Source: Chloroflexi bacterium UBA4730 (GTDB lineage Bacteria; Chloroflexota; Limnocylindria; P2-11E). From it: a stretch of 64,000 nucleotides of DNA. Location: assembly GCA_002404155.1 (NCBI GenBank), contig DHJC01000007.1, positions 104,220-168,219 of the forward strand, in the 5' to 3' direction. Under the pieces are notes generated by a model. It did no database searches. It was not told the origin of the DNA and saw nothing but the letters and a program-made list of their open reading frames with translations. Position numbers and translations under genes: made by a program. Positions within the stretch are counted from its first letter, which is position 1, and every line of letters begins with the position of its first letter. Below, one piece after another: positions 7,437 through 17,066 of the stretch.

Positions 7437-8789
7437 ATGCCCACGTATCAGGCACCCCGCGGGATGCGGGATCTGCTCCCCGAGGAGGCGGCCGGCTTCG
7501 ACCGACTGTTCGCCGTCATGCTCGCTCGCGCCCAGCGCTACGGCTATCCGCGGATCGTGACGCCGGTGGTGGAGGACCGAGAAGTGTTCCTGCGCTCGGC
7601 GGGCGCGACCAGCGATACCGCGGGCAAGGAGATGTACGACGTCGCGCTCCACGGCACCGGCGGCCTCGCGCTCCGTCCCGACGGCACCGCTCCGGTGACG
7701 CGGGCGTACCTCGAGCACGGCCTGCACCGAACGCCGCAGCCGGTGCGGGTCTTCTACTGGGAGCCGATGTTCCGCGGGCAGCGTCCGCAGAAGCTCCGCT
7801 ACCGCCAGTTCTGGCAGTGGGGACTCGAGAATTTCGGCGCGGCCGAGGCCGCGGCCGACGTCGAGATCATCGAGTTCACGAACGGTCTGCTGGCGACCGT
7901 CGGGCTCACCGATGTCGTGTTGAAAGTGAACACCATCGGCGACACCGCCTCGCGCCCGAAGGTGAAGGCCGCGCTCGTCGAGTACTTCAGCACGTACCGC
8001 GATGAGCTCGACGACGACTGCAGGCAGCGGCTCGAGGGAAGCGTCCTGCGGATCTTCGACTGTAAGAACCCGAAGGATCGCCAAATCGCGGCCGGCGCGC
8101 CCAAGGTCCGCGACCTGGTCTCCGACGAGGATCGCGCCCACTTCGCCGAGGTCAGCGAGGGCCTCGAGCGGCTCGGCGTGCGCTACGAGATCGACGATCG
8201 GATGGTCCGCGGCTTCGACTACTACACGCGCACCGTCTTCGAGTTCATCCTCACGGACCCGGAGTTCACCCAGGCCGGCGAGATCTCGGTCGCGGGCGGC
8301 GGGCGGTACGACGGGCTCGTCCGCACGATGGGCGGCCCGGACGTGCCCGGCGTCGGCGTCGCCGGCGGCGTCGACGTGCTGTACTTCGCGTTGAAGCAAC
8401 AGGGAGTGAAGATCGACGAGTCGGTCAACGCCGATGTCTACATCCTCTCGGGCGATCCCAACGATGGCGCCGACCGGACGCAGCTGGCGACGCCGCTCCG
8501 CGAAGCGGGCTTCCGCGTCGCGATCGACTACTCGAAGCGGTCGCTCGACAAGCAGCTCGAGAGCGCCGTGAAGCACGGCGCCACGGTCGCCGTCATCCGC
8601 GGCACCGAGGAGTCGCGCGGTGGCAAGGTGATCGTCCGCGATCTCGTGGCGAAGGAACAGCGGGTGACCCGGCTCGCGGCGGTCGTCGTCGAGGTGGGCC
8701 GGCACGTGCCGAAGCGGCAGAAGCCGCGCCTCGTCGACGAGCCGGGCGCGGCCGGCGAGGCCCCGTACCTCACGGATCCGCGGGACTAG
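7437..8789 (+). CDS. hisS: Histidyl-tRNA synthetase
   Basis: 450-residue class II synthetase that charges tRNA-His. ATG 7437 begins MPTYQAPRGMRDLLPEE, the family N-terminus. Motif 2 (RPDGTAPVTRAYLEHGL and FRGQRPQKLRYRQFWQWG) and the histidine-A motif (GGGRYDGLVRTMGG) are intact, followed by the anticodon-binding domain. It carries a C-terminal tail of about 30 residues beyond the usual end (RQKPRLVDEPGAAGEAP). CATACT at 7421-7426 is a possible -10 box only 10 bases from the ATG. It precedes aspS by 11 bp, a common bacterial gene pair. Confidence 0.94.
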   Translation: MPTYQAPRGMRDLLPEEAAGFDRLFAVMLARAQRYGYPRIVTPVVEDREVFLRSAGATSDTAGKEMYDVALHGTGGLALRPDGTAPVTRAYLEHGLHRTPQPVRVFYWEPMFRGQRPQKLRYRQFWQWGLENFGAAEAAADVEIIEFTNGLLATVGLTDVVLKVNTIGDTASRPKVKAALVEYFSTYRDELDDDCRQRLEGSVLRIFDCKNPKDRQIAAGAPKVRDLVSDEDRAHFAEVSEGLERLGVRYEIDDRMVRGFDYYTRTVFEFILTDPEFTQAGEISVAGGGRYDGLVRTMGGPDVPGVGVAGGVDVLYFALKQQGVKIDESVNADVYILSGDPNDGADRTQLATPLREAGFRVAIDYSKRSLDKQLESAVKHGATVAVIRGTEESRGGKVIVRDLVAKEQRVTRLAAVVVEVGRHVPKRQKPRLVDEPGAAGEAPYLTDPRD

Positions 8790-8800
8790 AAAGGACTCTC

Positions 8801-10570
8801 ATGCATCGCACGCACACCTGTGGCCAGCTGACCGCTGCCGCGGCAGGGACCGACGTCACGCTCGCGGGCTGGGTCCATCGCCGGCGGGACCTTGGCGGCC
8901 TGACGTTCATCGATCTGCGCGACCGCTACGGCATCACGCAGATCGTCGCGAAGTCCGGCGAGCCCGGGCACGACGCGCTCGGCGCCGTCCGGAACGAGTG
9001 GGTGATCAAGGTGACCGGCACGGTGCGGGAGCGGTCCAGGGAGACGGCGAACCTCAAGCTCGCGACCGGCGGCATCGAGGTCGCGGCGAAGACCGTCGAG
9101 GTCCTCAACGAGGCCAAGACCCCTCCGTTCTATGTGAACGAGGAGACCCCGGTGGAGGAGACGCTCCGCTGGAAGTACCGGTACATCGACCTGCGGCGGG
9201 AAGGACCGAGGGAGCTCATGCGCCTGCGCCACGAGGTCGTGGCCTACATCCGCGCGTACCTGACGGACCGCGACTTCTGGGAGATCGAGACCCCGACGAT
9301 GATCCGCTCCGATCCGACGGGCGCCCGTGACTTCATCGTCCCGTCGCGCTACTACCCGGGCAAGTTTTGGGCGCTGCCGCAATCCCCACAGCAGCTCAAG
9401 CAGATCCTGATGGTCGGCGGCATCGACAAGTACTTCCAGATCGCCCATTGCTACCGCGACGAAGACCCGCGGGCGGATCGGGTGTACGAGCACACCCAGC
9501 TCGACTTCGAGATGAGCTTCGTCGACCAGGAAGACGTCATGTCGACGCTCGAGGCCCTGTACACGGAGATCTTCCGCCAGTTCGGCCGCAAGCCGCTCGC
9601 TCGGACACCAGTGCCGCGGGTGACCTACGAGGAGGCGATGCGCCGCTACGGCATCGACCGGCCGGATCTGCGCTTCGAGATCGAGCTCGTCGATCTCACC
9701 GATGCGCTTCGCGCCACCGCCTTCATTGCATTCCGCTCGGTCATCGACTCGGGGGGTGTCGTACGTGGGCTCATCGTGCCGGGACAGGCCGCCGCCACCC
9801 GGAAGGACGTCGATGGCTGGCAAGCGCTGGCGAAGACGAAGGGCGCGAAGGGGCTCGCGTCGTTCGCGTTCGCTGGGACCGAGGTCCGGTCGCCGGTCGC
9901 AAAGTTCCTGACCCCGGCCGAGCTCGAGTCGCTTCGCATCGCATCGAAGGCGAAGGACGGCGATCTGCTGCTCGCGGTCGCCGACACGCACCATGTCGCG
10001 AGCGCGTCCCTCGGTGTCGTGCGCGAGCGGCTGGGGCCGGAGCTCGGCCTGGCTGACACGACGAAGCATTACGCGGTCTGGATCACGGAATTCCCGCTCA
10101 TCGAGCGCACGCCGGAGGGCGGCTGGACGTTCGCCCACAATCCATTTTGTGCCCCGCTCACGCCTCACGATCTCGAATTGCTCGATTCCGATCCGGCGGC
10201 CGCACGCTCCAAGCAATATGACTTTGTGATCGACGGGAAGGAGATCTTCGGCGGCAGCGTGCGCATCCACCAGCGGGCGGTCCAAGAGCGCGTGTTCGCG
10301 CAGATGGGCGTATCGAAGGATGAGGCCCAGACCCGCTTCGGCGCGCTGCTCGATGCGCTCGAATACGGCGCTCCGCCGAGCGGCGGCGTGGGCGCGGGCA
10401 TCGACCGGCTCGTGATGACGCTCGCCGGGACCGAGAACGTCCGCGAGGTCCAGGCGTTCCCGAAGACCCAGACCGGTTACGACCCGTTGCTCGACGCGCC
10501 CGCGGACGTCGACCCGAAGCTCCTCGAGGAGCTCGGATTGCGCGTCGTCGCCAAGGCGCCAAAGGCGTGA
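8801..10570 (+). CDS. aspS: Aspartyl-tRNA synthetase (bacterial type)
   Basis: 589 residues: an N-terminal OB fold (VTLAGWVHRRRDLGGLTFIDLRD), motif 2 (CYRDEDPRADRVYEHTQLD), the large GAD-type insertion of bacterial AspRS, and motif 3 (GGVGAGIDRLVMTLAG). Whether it is discriminating or nondiscriminating (also charging tRNA-Asn) is not decided here. A ribosome site (AAAGGA) precedes the ATG. The 3' end overlaps the next gene by 4 bp. Confidence 0.95.
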   Translation: MHRTHTCGQLTAAAAGTDVTLAGWVHRRRDLGGLTFIDLRDRYGITQIVAKSGEPGHDALGAVRNEWVIKVTGTVRERSRETANLKLATGGIEVAAKTVEVLNEAKTPPFYVNEETPVEETLRWKYRYIDLRREGPRELMRLRHEVVAYIRAYLTDRDFWEIETPTMIRSDPTGARDFIVPSRYYPGKFWALPQSPQQLKQILMVGGIDKYFQIAHCYRDEDPRADRVYEHTQLDFEMSFVDQEDVMSTLEALYTEIFRQFGRKPLARTPVPRVTYEEAMRRYGIDRPDLRFEIELVDLTDALRATAFIAFRSVIDSGGVVRGLIVPGQAAATRKDVDGWQALAKTKGAKGLASFAFAGTEVRSPVAKFLTPAELESLRIASKAKDGDLLLAVADTHHVASASLGVVRERLGPELGLADTTKHYAVWITEFPLIERTPEGGWTFAHNPFCAPLTPHDLELLDSDPAAARSKQYDFVIDGKEIFGGSVRIHQRAVQERVFAQMGVSKDEAQTRFGALLDALEYGAPPSGGVGAGIDRLVMTLAGTENVREVQAFPKTQTGYDPLLDAPADVDPKLLEELGLRVVAKAPKA

Positions 10571-11445
10571 GCATCGACACGGTCGCGTCGGAGATCGAGC
10601 GTCTGGCGGACGCGACGGGTGGCATCGTCGGCCTGGCCGCGACGCAGCTGGCGACCGGCCGGCACATCGGGCACCGTGAGGACGAGCTCTTCCCGACCGC
10701 GTCGGTGATCAAGCTGCCGTTGCTCGTGACCCTGTACGAGGACGCCATCGCCGGGCGGATCGATCTCTCCGAGCGCGTCGTCTACCGCGAGGGCACGAAG
10801 GTCGCGGGCTCCGGGGTGCTGCAGTACCTCGACGACGGCCTCGACCCGACGTTGCGCGATCTCTCGGTCCTGATGATGTCGGTGAGCGACAACACCGCGA
10901 CGGACCTGCTCTTCGACCGCGTGGGCAAGACGCGGATCGAGGCCACGATGGACCGGCTTGGCCTATCGAGCACCCGCGTCCCGTTCGACATCCGCGCGAT
11001 GCTGATGGAGCTCGTCGACATGGATCACTCGAAGCCGGGTGGCTACGACGAGCTTCGGACGCGGCTGCGGCAGTCGGCCGGCGGCGGCGGGCGCTCGATG
11101 ATCCCCGACCAGGCCGACCGCACGACCCCGGCCGACATGTCCCGGCTGCTCGAGCTCATCGAGTCGCGGAGCATCCTCGACGCCGACGCGTGCACCGCGA
11201 TCATCGAGCTGATGAAGCGCAGCCAGTCGGGCACGCGGATCCCGGGGTTGCTCCCGAAGGGCACGGTCGTCGCGCACAAGACGGGCTCGTACCGTCGGCT
11301 GCGGAACGACGTCGGCATCGTGTACGCGCCGAACGGTCCCTACGTCATCGCGCTCTTCGCCCGAGAGCTGGCTCGCGACAACGTCGACGACGATGGCGCG
11401 CTCGCGCGCATCTCGCTGGCCGTGTACGAGGAGTTCGCCGGCTAG
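10567..11445 (+). CDS. Class A beta-lactamase-like serine hydrolase
   Basis: 292 residues with the active-site triad of motifs of class A beta-lactamases: Ser46-Val-Ile-Lys49 (SxxK), Ser107-Asp-Asn (SDN) and His237-Lys-Thr-Gly (KTG box). No signal peptide is evident from the GTG start at 10567, which overlaps aspS by 4 bp. Export is therefore doubtful and the protein may act on an intracellular ester or amide instead of as a resistance enzyme. A convincing omega-loop ExxN was not found by eye. It ends tail-to-tail with the P450 gene. Confidence 0.8.
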   Translation: MSIDTVASEIERLADATGGIVGLAATQLATGRHIGHREDELFPTASVIKLPLLVTLYEDAIAGRIDLSERVVYREGTKVAGSGVLQYLDDGLDPTLRDLSVLMMSVSDNTATDLLFDRVGKTRIEATMDRLGLSSTRVPFDIRAMLMELVDMDHSKPGGYDELRTRLRQSAGGGGRSMIPDQADRTTPADMSRLLELIESRSILDADACTAIIELMKRSQSGTRIPGLLPKGTVVAHKTGSYRRLRNDVGIVYAPNGPYVIALFARELARDNVDDDGALARISLAVYEEFAG

Positions 11446-12710
11446 CTCGGCTGCAGCCGCACCAATCGCATCGGTAGTCCATTCCTGGGCCGAGGCATGA
11501 TCACCGCCGAGATCCGCGGCTCGTACCCCGGGATCGAGAGCAGTCGAAAGTGGCGCGCGATGATCGGAACGACGGTCCTTGCGACAGTGAGGGCGAGCTC
11601 CCGGCCAACGCAGACCCGACGTCCTCCGCCGAACGGGAAGTATGCGAATGGGTGCAATCGCTCTTCCAGGCCGTCGCGCCATCGATCAGGAAGGAACACC
11701 CCGGGCTGCTCGAACCACCGACCGTCGCGATGGATCACCCACTGCGAGAACACAACGAGGTCGCCTCGCCGCACCGGCACGCCTCCGATGACGCACTCCC
11801 GCGTCGCTTCACGCGCCTGCGCGATGACTGGTGGGAACAGGCGGAGGGTTTCGTTCAGCACGGTCATGAGATAGGGATGCGTCGTGCCCCCGGTGAGCGC
11901 GGAGCGCTCGATCTCCGTACGGAGTTCGCTCTCCACACGCTCGTTGCGAGACAGCAGGTGCCAGAGCCAAGCGAGCGCGACCGCGGTCGTCTCCTGCGCG
12001 GTAATGATGAGGGTCATGAGCTGGTCCCGCACTTCGCGTCCGTCCCGCGCGGTCGCGGCGATCGTGTCGATGAACGGACCACCCGCGCTCGATCCGGCGA
12101 CGGCGATCTGGCGACTGACGAGCTCGTCGAGTGCGCGCGTCGCGGCGCCCGAACGTATCGGCCAGCGCAGCGGCCCGAGCCGGATCGTCCCGCTGAACTC
12201 CTGGTCCAGGAGCGCTTCCAGCGCCGGATGGAGGCGGCCGTCGTCAGCTGACCCGATACCGAGGAAAAGGCGGGCCGCCACGTCCAAGGTCAGGCGGTGC
12301 ATCTCGTAGTACACGTCGCGTTGCTCTCCGTCGCGCCAGCGCGAAACGAGCGTTGCCGCCGCCGACTCGATCGACGGGATCCACTGCGCCACGCGGTCAC
12401 GCCCGAACAACGGAGAGACGTCGCGGCGTTGTCGCCGCCAGACCTCGCCTTCGCTCAGGAGCAGGCCTTCGCCCACCAGCCAGCGGAGCGGCGTGCCGGT
12501 GATCCCGCGGACGAAGTGCTTCGACTCGTGGACGAAGACCTCGCGGATGAGATCGGGATCGCTCAGCACAAGGACGCGCCGAGGGCCCAGGCGGATCCGC
12601 ACGGCATCGCCAGAGGCGGCGCAGGCCTCGAAGAGTCCGATGCGGTCGTGGAGGAAGGACCAGAGGTCGGCTACGAGCGGCACCCGCCAGGGGGCAAGTT
12701 CCGCTAACAC
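11442..12710 (-). CDS. Cytochrome P450
   Basis: 422-residue heme monooxygenase. The heme loop FPFGGGRRVCVGRELA places the thiolate ligand at about Cys367. The K-helix ExxR (ETLR) is near 290, and the I-helix oxygen-activation segment is AQETTA. The N-terminus has no membrane anchor, as expected for a soluble bacterial P450. Substrate unknown; no ferredoxin or ferredoxin reductase gene is adjacent. The GTG start at 12710 is preceded by a TAGCCT box six bases upstream, so the message is probably leaderless. Confidence 0.92.
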   Translation of the reverse strand: MLAELAPWRVPLVADLWSFLHDRIGLFEACAASGDAVRIRLGPRRVLVLSDPDLIREVFVHESKHFVRGITGTPLRWLVGEGLLLSEGEVWRRQRRDVSPLFGRDRVAQWIPSIESAAATLVSRWRDGEQRDVYYEMHRLTLDVAARLFLGIGSADDGRLHPALEALLDQEFSGTIRLGPLRWPIRSGAATRALDELVSRQIAVAGSSAGGPFIDTIAATARDGREVRDQLMTLIITAQETTAVALAWLWHLLSRNERVESELRTEIERSALTGGTTHPYLMTVLNETLRLFPPVIAQAREATRECVIGGVPVRRGDLVVFSQWVIHRDGRWFEQPGVFLPDRWRDGLEERLHPFAYFPFGGGRRVCVGRELALTVARTVVPIIARHFRLLSIPGYEPRISAVIMPRPRNGLPMRLVRLQPS

Positions 12711-12716
12711 GCGAGC

Positions 12717-12722
12717 AGGCTA
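12717..12722 (-). promoter_or_regulatory. Probable -10 box of a leaderless P450 transcript
   Basis: TAGCCT on the minus strand, six bases before the P450 GTG. The spacing matches several other operon-first genes in this window. Confidence 0.4.
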
Positions 12723-12728
12723 CACGTC

Positions 12729-12744
12729 GGTCGGCTGACCGACC
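12729..12744. promoter_or_regulatory. Palindromic operator candidate between P450 and methyltransferase
   Basis: GGTCGG-CTGA-CCGACC, a perfect 6-bp inverted repeat one base before the methyltransferase GTG and in the 35-bp divergent space. Its placement would let a dimeric repressor block both genes. This is inference from symmetry and position only. Confidence 0.3.
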
Positions 12745-12745
12745 A

Positions 12746-13591
12746 GTGCCGCGCCGCTACGATGCGCCGCGTGAGAGGCGCCGAAGGATCGCCGTCCTAG
12801 CGGGCGTTGTGCTCGTACTCGGCATGTGGTTGTACGCCGGCTTCATCCTCCTGCCGCTGCGCGTGCTCGCCACGCGCCGACGGGCGCCGCCGCTCGGGGA
12901 AGGCGGGCTCGGCGCGCAGTTCTCGCCGCAGACCGGCGGTCCGACCGTGATCCTGACAGCGCGAGGTCAGCCGGCGGATTTCGACGAAGGGGCGGCGGAC
13001 TACGACCGCTGCGTCGGACCGTTCTCGGGACCGATATTCAGCCTCGCGCTCGACGCCATGGCGCCGTACTTGCGTTCGGGCTCGCGCGTCCTCGACGTGG
13101 GGTGCGGCCCCGGAGCGGCGCTGCGCAAAGTCGCGCGTCTCGTCGCGCGCGGGGAGGTCGTCGGCGTCGACCTGTCGCTGGAGATGCTCCGGCTCGCCGA
13201 TGAACGCGCACGCCGTGCCGGCCTCGGCAACGTCGCGCTGTTCCAAGCCGATGCGGCAGAGCTCCCGCTCCCGTTCACTGGGTCATTCGACGTCGCCTAC
13301 AGCTGCCTTGTGCATCACCACTTCACCCAGCCGCTCGCGTCAGCTCAGGGCATCGCCGCGTCGCTCCGGCCCGGCGGCGTGTACGCCGCGATCGACGCCA
13401 CCGGACCTCGGCTGACGAGACTCGCGACACCCCTCGCGCGCGCCGTAGATCCGGGGTGGGTCCGGTTCTGGGGGCGCCAGGCCCTCATCGACCTGCTCGT
13501 CGCGGCGGGGCTCGAGCGGGTCAGCTGGACCCCGCTCGCGCCGGGCATCGGCATGGCGATCGGCACGCGCGGATCGGGGCTGGCGTCGTGA
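12746..13591 (+). CDS. Membrane-anchored SAM-dependent methyltransferase
   Basis: 281 residues. A single N-terminal hydrophobic helix (IAVLAGVVLVLGMWLYAGFI) is followed by a Rossmann methyltransferase. The SAM motif I VLDVGCGPGAAL is at about 113-124, the acidic post-I residue is in VVGVDLSLEML, and the post-II motif is FDVAYSCLVHHHF. The target is unknown. It is coupled by a 4-bp overlap to the large cyclase gene downstream, and divergent from the P450. Confidence 0.8.
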   Translation: MPRRYDAPRERRRRIAVLAGVVLVLGMWLYAGFILLPLRVLATRRRAPPLGEGGLGAQFSPQTGGPTVILTARGQPADFDEGAADYDRCVGPFSGPIFSLALDAMAPYLRSGSRVLDVGCGPGAALRKVARLVARGEVVGVDLSLEMLRLADERARRAGLGNVALFQADAAELPLPFTGSFDVAYSCLVHHHFTQPLASAQGIAASLRPGGVYAAIDATGPRLTRLATPLARAVDPGWVRFWGRQALIDLLVAAGLERVSWTPLAPGIGMAIGTRGSGLAS

Positions 13592-16500
13592 CCGCGGAGG
13601 CCGGGCTTGGTGGACACCTGCTCTCGCGAGGCGCGTCGCTGCAGACGTCCCTTCCGCTCCAAGACCTGGTCGAGGAGCGGCGCCATGTGACCGTTGTGTT
13701 CGCGGACCTTTCTGGCTCGACGGAGATCGCTTCGCGACTGGATCCGGAGGAGACGCGTGAGATCCTCCGCTCATGCCTCACCACGCTCGCCCGCCGGATC
13801 CAGCGCTTCGGTGGAACGGTCGACAAGTACATCGGTGACGCGGTCATGGCCGTGTTCGGTGCCCCTGTTAGCCACGAGGACGATGCGGAGCGCGCGCTGC
13901 GGGCGGCCCTTGCGATGCGCGAGGCGATCACCGAGCTCAACGCGGACCTGATGCGAGAACATCGCGTCACCTTCACGCTTCGCATCGGGGTCAACGAGGG
14001 CGAGGTCGTCTCCGGTGTGATCGCGGGCGATGTCCAGGCCGCGTACACCGTCGTCGGCGACACGGTGAATACCGCTCAACGGCTCGAGGCCGCGGCGCAT
14101 CCGGGGGAGATCGTCGTCGGCGCGAGCGCGAGGCACGCCGGCGAGGCTTTCGACTTTGTCGAGCTCGCACCGATCCATGTCAAAGGAAAGCAGCGTGCGC
14201 TCACGGCCTTCCGGCTGGTCGGCGCGAAAGCGGAGCGTCCGCAGCGTGGGCTCGCCCGCCACCGACTGAGCTCGACGCTCGTCGGGCGCGATGCAGAGCT
14301 GGCTGCTCTGGTGACGCGTATCGAGGGCCTTCAGCAGGGAGACGGCGGGATGGTCGGCCTCATCGGTGAGGCGGGCTCAGGCAAATCGCGCCTTCTCGCT
14401 GAGCTGAAACGCGCGGCCGCGACCGCGCGCGTGACCTGGCTCGAAGGACGGTGCTTCACCTTGGGCGAGACGACCCGCTACGCGCCGTTCGTGGAGGCGT
14501 TCTCCCACATGGCAGATATCGAGGACAGCGATGATGACGCGCGACGCTGGTCGAAGCTTGAGGCCAGGGTCCGGGCCGTTGTGCGGGACGATGTCGACGA
14601 CATGCTCCCGTACCTTGCCGTCCTCGTCGGGATCCAGCCTCCCGAAAGCCATGCAGCGAGGCTGCAGCTCATGTCCGGCGAGGCGATGGGCCGCCAGATC
14701 TTCCGGGCGACACGGCGGTTCCTCGCTGCCCTCGCGCGCGCTCGGCCACTCGTATTCGCGTTCGAAGACCTGCATTGGGCCGACGCCACCACTGTCGCCC
14801 TCGTGCAACACGTGCTGCGAGCGACCGGCAACGCGCCCTTCCTCATGATCGGCACCAGTCGCCCAGATCCGGCAAGTCCGGCCGCCGAGCTGCGCCGGCA
14901 CGCACGGGGGACGCCACGGTACGCAGAGATGCGGCTGGACCCGCTGACCCACGAGCAGGCCGCGACCCTCATCGGCAACCTCCTCGCTGTCGATGATCTG
15001 CCGCGGCAGATCCGGGACCTCACGATCGAGCGGGCGGAGGGCAATCCCTTATACGTCGAGGAGATCATCCGTTCGTTGATCGAGTCGGGTCTCGTCAGGC
15101 GCGAGGAGAGCACTGGCCGCTGGCGTGCGGTGTCCGATACGACCGCGATCGTGCTGCCGGACACGATCGGTGGCTTGATCCTCGCGCGTCTCGACCGCCT
15201 GGACGAGCCCGCGAAGCGCGTCCTGCGCCACGCCGCGGTCATCGGCCGGAGCTTCCGGGTCAAGCTGCTCCGAGCACTGGAGCCAGGCGAGGATCTCGAC
15301 CGCATCCTCTCGCGTCTCGCCACCGACGAGATCCTCGTGGAGCGCCGCCGGTCGCCCGACGCCGAGCTCATGTTCAAGCACATCCTCATCCAGGAGACCG
15401 TGTACGGCAGCATCTTGCGGCGACAGCGACGCGAGCTCCATGCTCAAGTCGCGCGCGCGATCGAAGCGACGTATGGCGATCGGCTCGAGGAGTTCGTCGG
15501 TGCGCTCGCCTCCCACTACGCGCGCGCCGAGCACTGGGAGGAGGCCCTCGCGTACCTCGAGCGGGCAGGTGATCAGGCTGGATCCGTTGCCGCTGACGCA
15601 GAGGCGGTCGAGCGTTACCGCGACGCCATGTCGGCCTACGAGACGACCGGCCGTGCGCCGCCGCTGCAGATCGCGTCCCTCGAGCGAAAGCTTGGCGAGG
15701 CGCTGTTCCGCCGCGGCGAACACGTGCAGGCCATCATGTCGCTTCGGCGCGCGCTCGCCCGCCTCGATGCCTCGCTGCCCAGCTCCCGTGGGGCGACGGT
15801 CCGAGCGATCGTTCGTCAGATCTTCGTTCAAGCCGGTCACCTCGCGGCGCCGTGGTCACTGCCGGCACCGCGATCGGCCGTCGATGCGACGGTCCAGGAG
15901 CGTTCGCGCGGCTACCAGCTGCTCGCGTGGATCGACTACTACAGCAGCGACAGCCTCCGGCAGCTGCTCGTCACCCTCCTGAGTCTGAACGACGGCGAGC
16001 GAACGGGACACCTGCCGGGGATCAACCAGGGTTCGCTCGGGGTCGGCATCGTGTGTGACGTTCTCGGGCTCAAACGGCTCGCCTCGCGATACCACCGGCG
16101 GAACGTCAGGATCGCTGAGGCGGCCGCCGACCCGATCGCGATCGGCTACGCCTACTTCGGACTTGCCTACCACGATCAGGGGATCGGTCGCTGGGACGAC
16201 GGGCAGGTCCACTGGGGCCGTGGGGCGGACGCGTTCTGGGGTACCCGCGATCTACGCCGGTGGGGCGTCTCCTCGTGGGGTGTCGCGCTCATGAAGTGGC
16301 GCCGCGGCGACACCGCGGGGACCCGCGAGATCGCAGAGCGGATGCTCCAGGTGGCGGACGAGGGCGCGGACAACGTGCTTCGTGGCTGGGGCTTGTTCGT
16401 GCTCGGCCGCGCGCAGTGGAGCACGGGTGACGACGAGGGCGCGCTTGCGTCGCTGCGCGAATCGGCCGCGATCCTCCGCCCGGTTCCCGATCGCCAGATC

Positions 16501-17028
16501 CTGTTGCGCTCGCTCGGAGACACGGGATTCTGCTTGCTCAGAAAGGGAGATCTGATCGGCGCGACGGCCGCCCTCGAGGAGGCTGCCGAGGTCATCGCCG
16601 CCCACCAGGTGCGGGGTTACCACGCGCTCCCGCTGATCTGGCTGCTCGAGGCCTACCTCGAGCATCTGGAGCGCGCGTCGGTATCCGAGCGGGGCGTCTG
16701 GGCTCCAAAGGTCACGACCGCCCTCCGCGCCGTGGAGCGGCAAGCGCGCATCGACGCCGAGGCCCTGCCAGGCATGCATCGCCTCCGGGGAAGGCTGCAT
16801 TGGCTGGAAGGACGTCGCGCCCGCGCCGAGGCCGAGTGGCGTAGGAGCATCGAGTGGGGCGAGCGCTTGCGGTTCGTGCCCGAGATCGCATGGACCTTCG
16901 CGGAGACCGGGTGGTGGCTCAGCAGCCGCGAGCACCTCGACCGCGCGGAGGCGTTGTTCGACGGCATGGGATGGCCGGGCGAGCTCGAGCGGTCGAACGC
17001 GAAACGGATGTCCGCGCACCGGAGCTGA
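13588..17028 (+). CDS. Adenylate cyclase / AAA ATPase / TPR signalling protein
   Basis: About 1146 residues in three parts. Residues about 28-200 are a class III nucleotide cyclase domain with both metal aspartates (VVFADLSGST and DKYIGDAVMAVFG) and the late NTAQRLEAAAHPGEIVV segment. Residues about 220-560 are an STAND-type ATPase with Walker A GEAGSGKS near 258-266 and Walker B FAFEDLHWAD near 391. The remainder, from about 640, is TPR-like helical repeats. Such proteins couple cyclic nucleotide production to a sensing module. GTG 13588 is selected for the 4-bp overlap with the methyltransferase. Confidence 0.9.
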   Translation: MTAEAGLGGHLLSRGASLQTSLPLQDLVEERRHVTVVFADLSGSTEIASRLDPEETREILRSCLTTLARRIQRFGGTVDKYIGDAVMAVFGAPVSHEDDAERALRAALAMREAITELNADLMREHRVTFTLRIGVNEGEVVSGVIAGDVQAAYTVVGDTVNTAQRLEAAAHPGEIVVGASARHAGEAFDFVELAPIHVKGKQRALTAFRLVGAKAERPQRGLARHRLSSTLVGRDAELAALVTRIEGLQQGDGGMVGLIGEAGSGKSRLLAELKRAAATARVTWLEGRCFTLGETTRYAPFVEAFSHMADIEDSDDDARRWSKLEARVRAVVRDDVDDMLPYLAVLVGIQPPESHAARLQLMSGEAMGRQIFRATRRFLAALARARPLVFAFEDLHWADATTVALVQHVLRATGNAPFLMIGTSRPDPASPAAELRRHARGTPRYAEMRLDPLTHEQAATLIGNLLAVDDLPRQIRDLTIERAEGNPLYVEEIIRSLIESGLVRREESTGRWRAVSDTTAIVLPDTIGGLILARLDRLDEPAKRVLRHAAVIGRSFRVKLLRALEPGEDLDRILSRLATDEILVERRRSPDAELMFKHILIQETVYGSILRRQRRELHAQVARAIEATYGDRLEEFVGALASHYARAEHWEEALAYLERAGDQAGSVAADAEAVERYRDAMSAYETTGRAPPLQIASLERKLGEALFRRGEHVQAIMSLRRALARLDASLPSSRGATVRAIVRQIFVQAGHLAAPWSLPAPRSAVDATVQERSRGYQLLAWIDYYSSDSLRQLLVTLLSLNDGERTGHLPGINQGSLGVGIVCDVLGLKRLASRYHRRNVRIAEAAADPIAIGYAYFGLAYHDQGIGRWDDGQVHWGRGADAFWGTRDLRRWGVSSWGVALMKWRRGDTAGTREIAERMLQVADEGADNVLRGWGLFVLGRAQWSTGDDEGALASLRESAAILRPVPDRQILLRSLGDTGFCLLRKGDLIGATAALEEAAEVIAAHQVRGYHALPLIWLLEAYLEHLERASVSERGVWAPKVTTALRAVERQARIDAEALPGMHRLRGRLHWLEGRRARAEAEWRRSIEWGERLRFVPEIAWTFAETGWWLSSREHLDRAEALFDGMGWPGELERSNAKRMSAHRS

Positions 17029-17054
17029 TGGCCGGTCGTGGGCCCGGCGCGACC

Positions 17055-17060
17055 TAGACT
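17055..17060 (+). promoter_or_regulatory. -10 box for a leaderless iscS operon transcript
   Basis: TAGACT followed by six bases and then the iscS ATG. No ribosome-binding sequence fits between. The same hexamer at near-identical spacing precedes the genes at 37060 (minus) and 40845. Confidence 0.5.
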
Positions 17061-17066
17061 CTAGGG

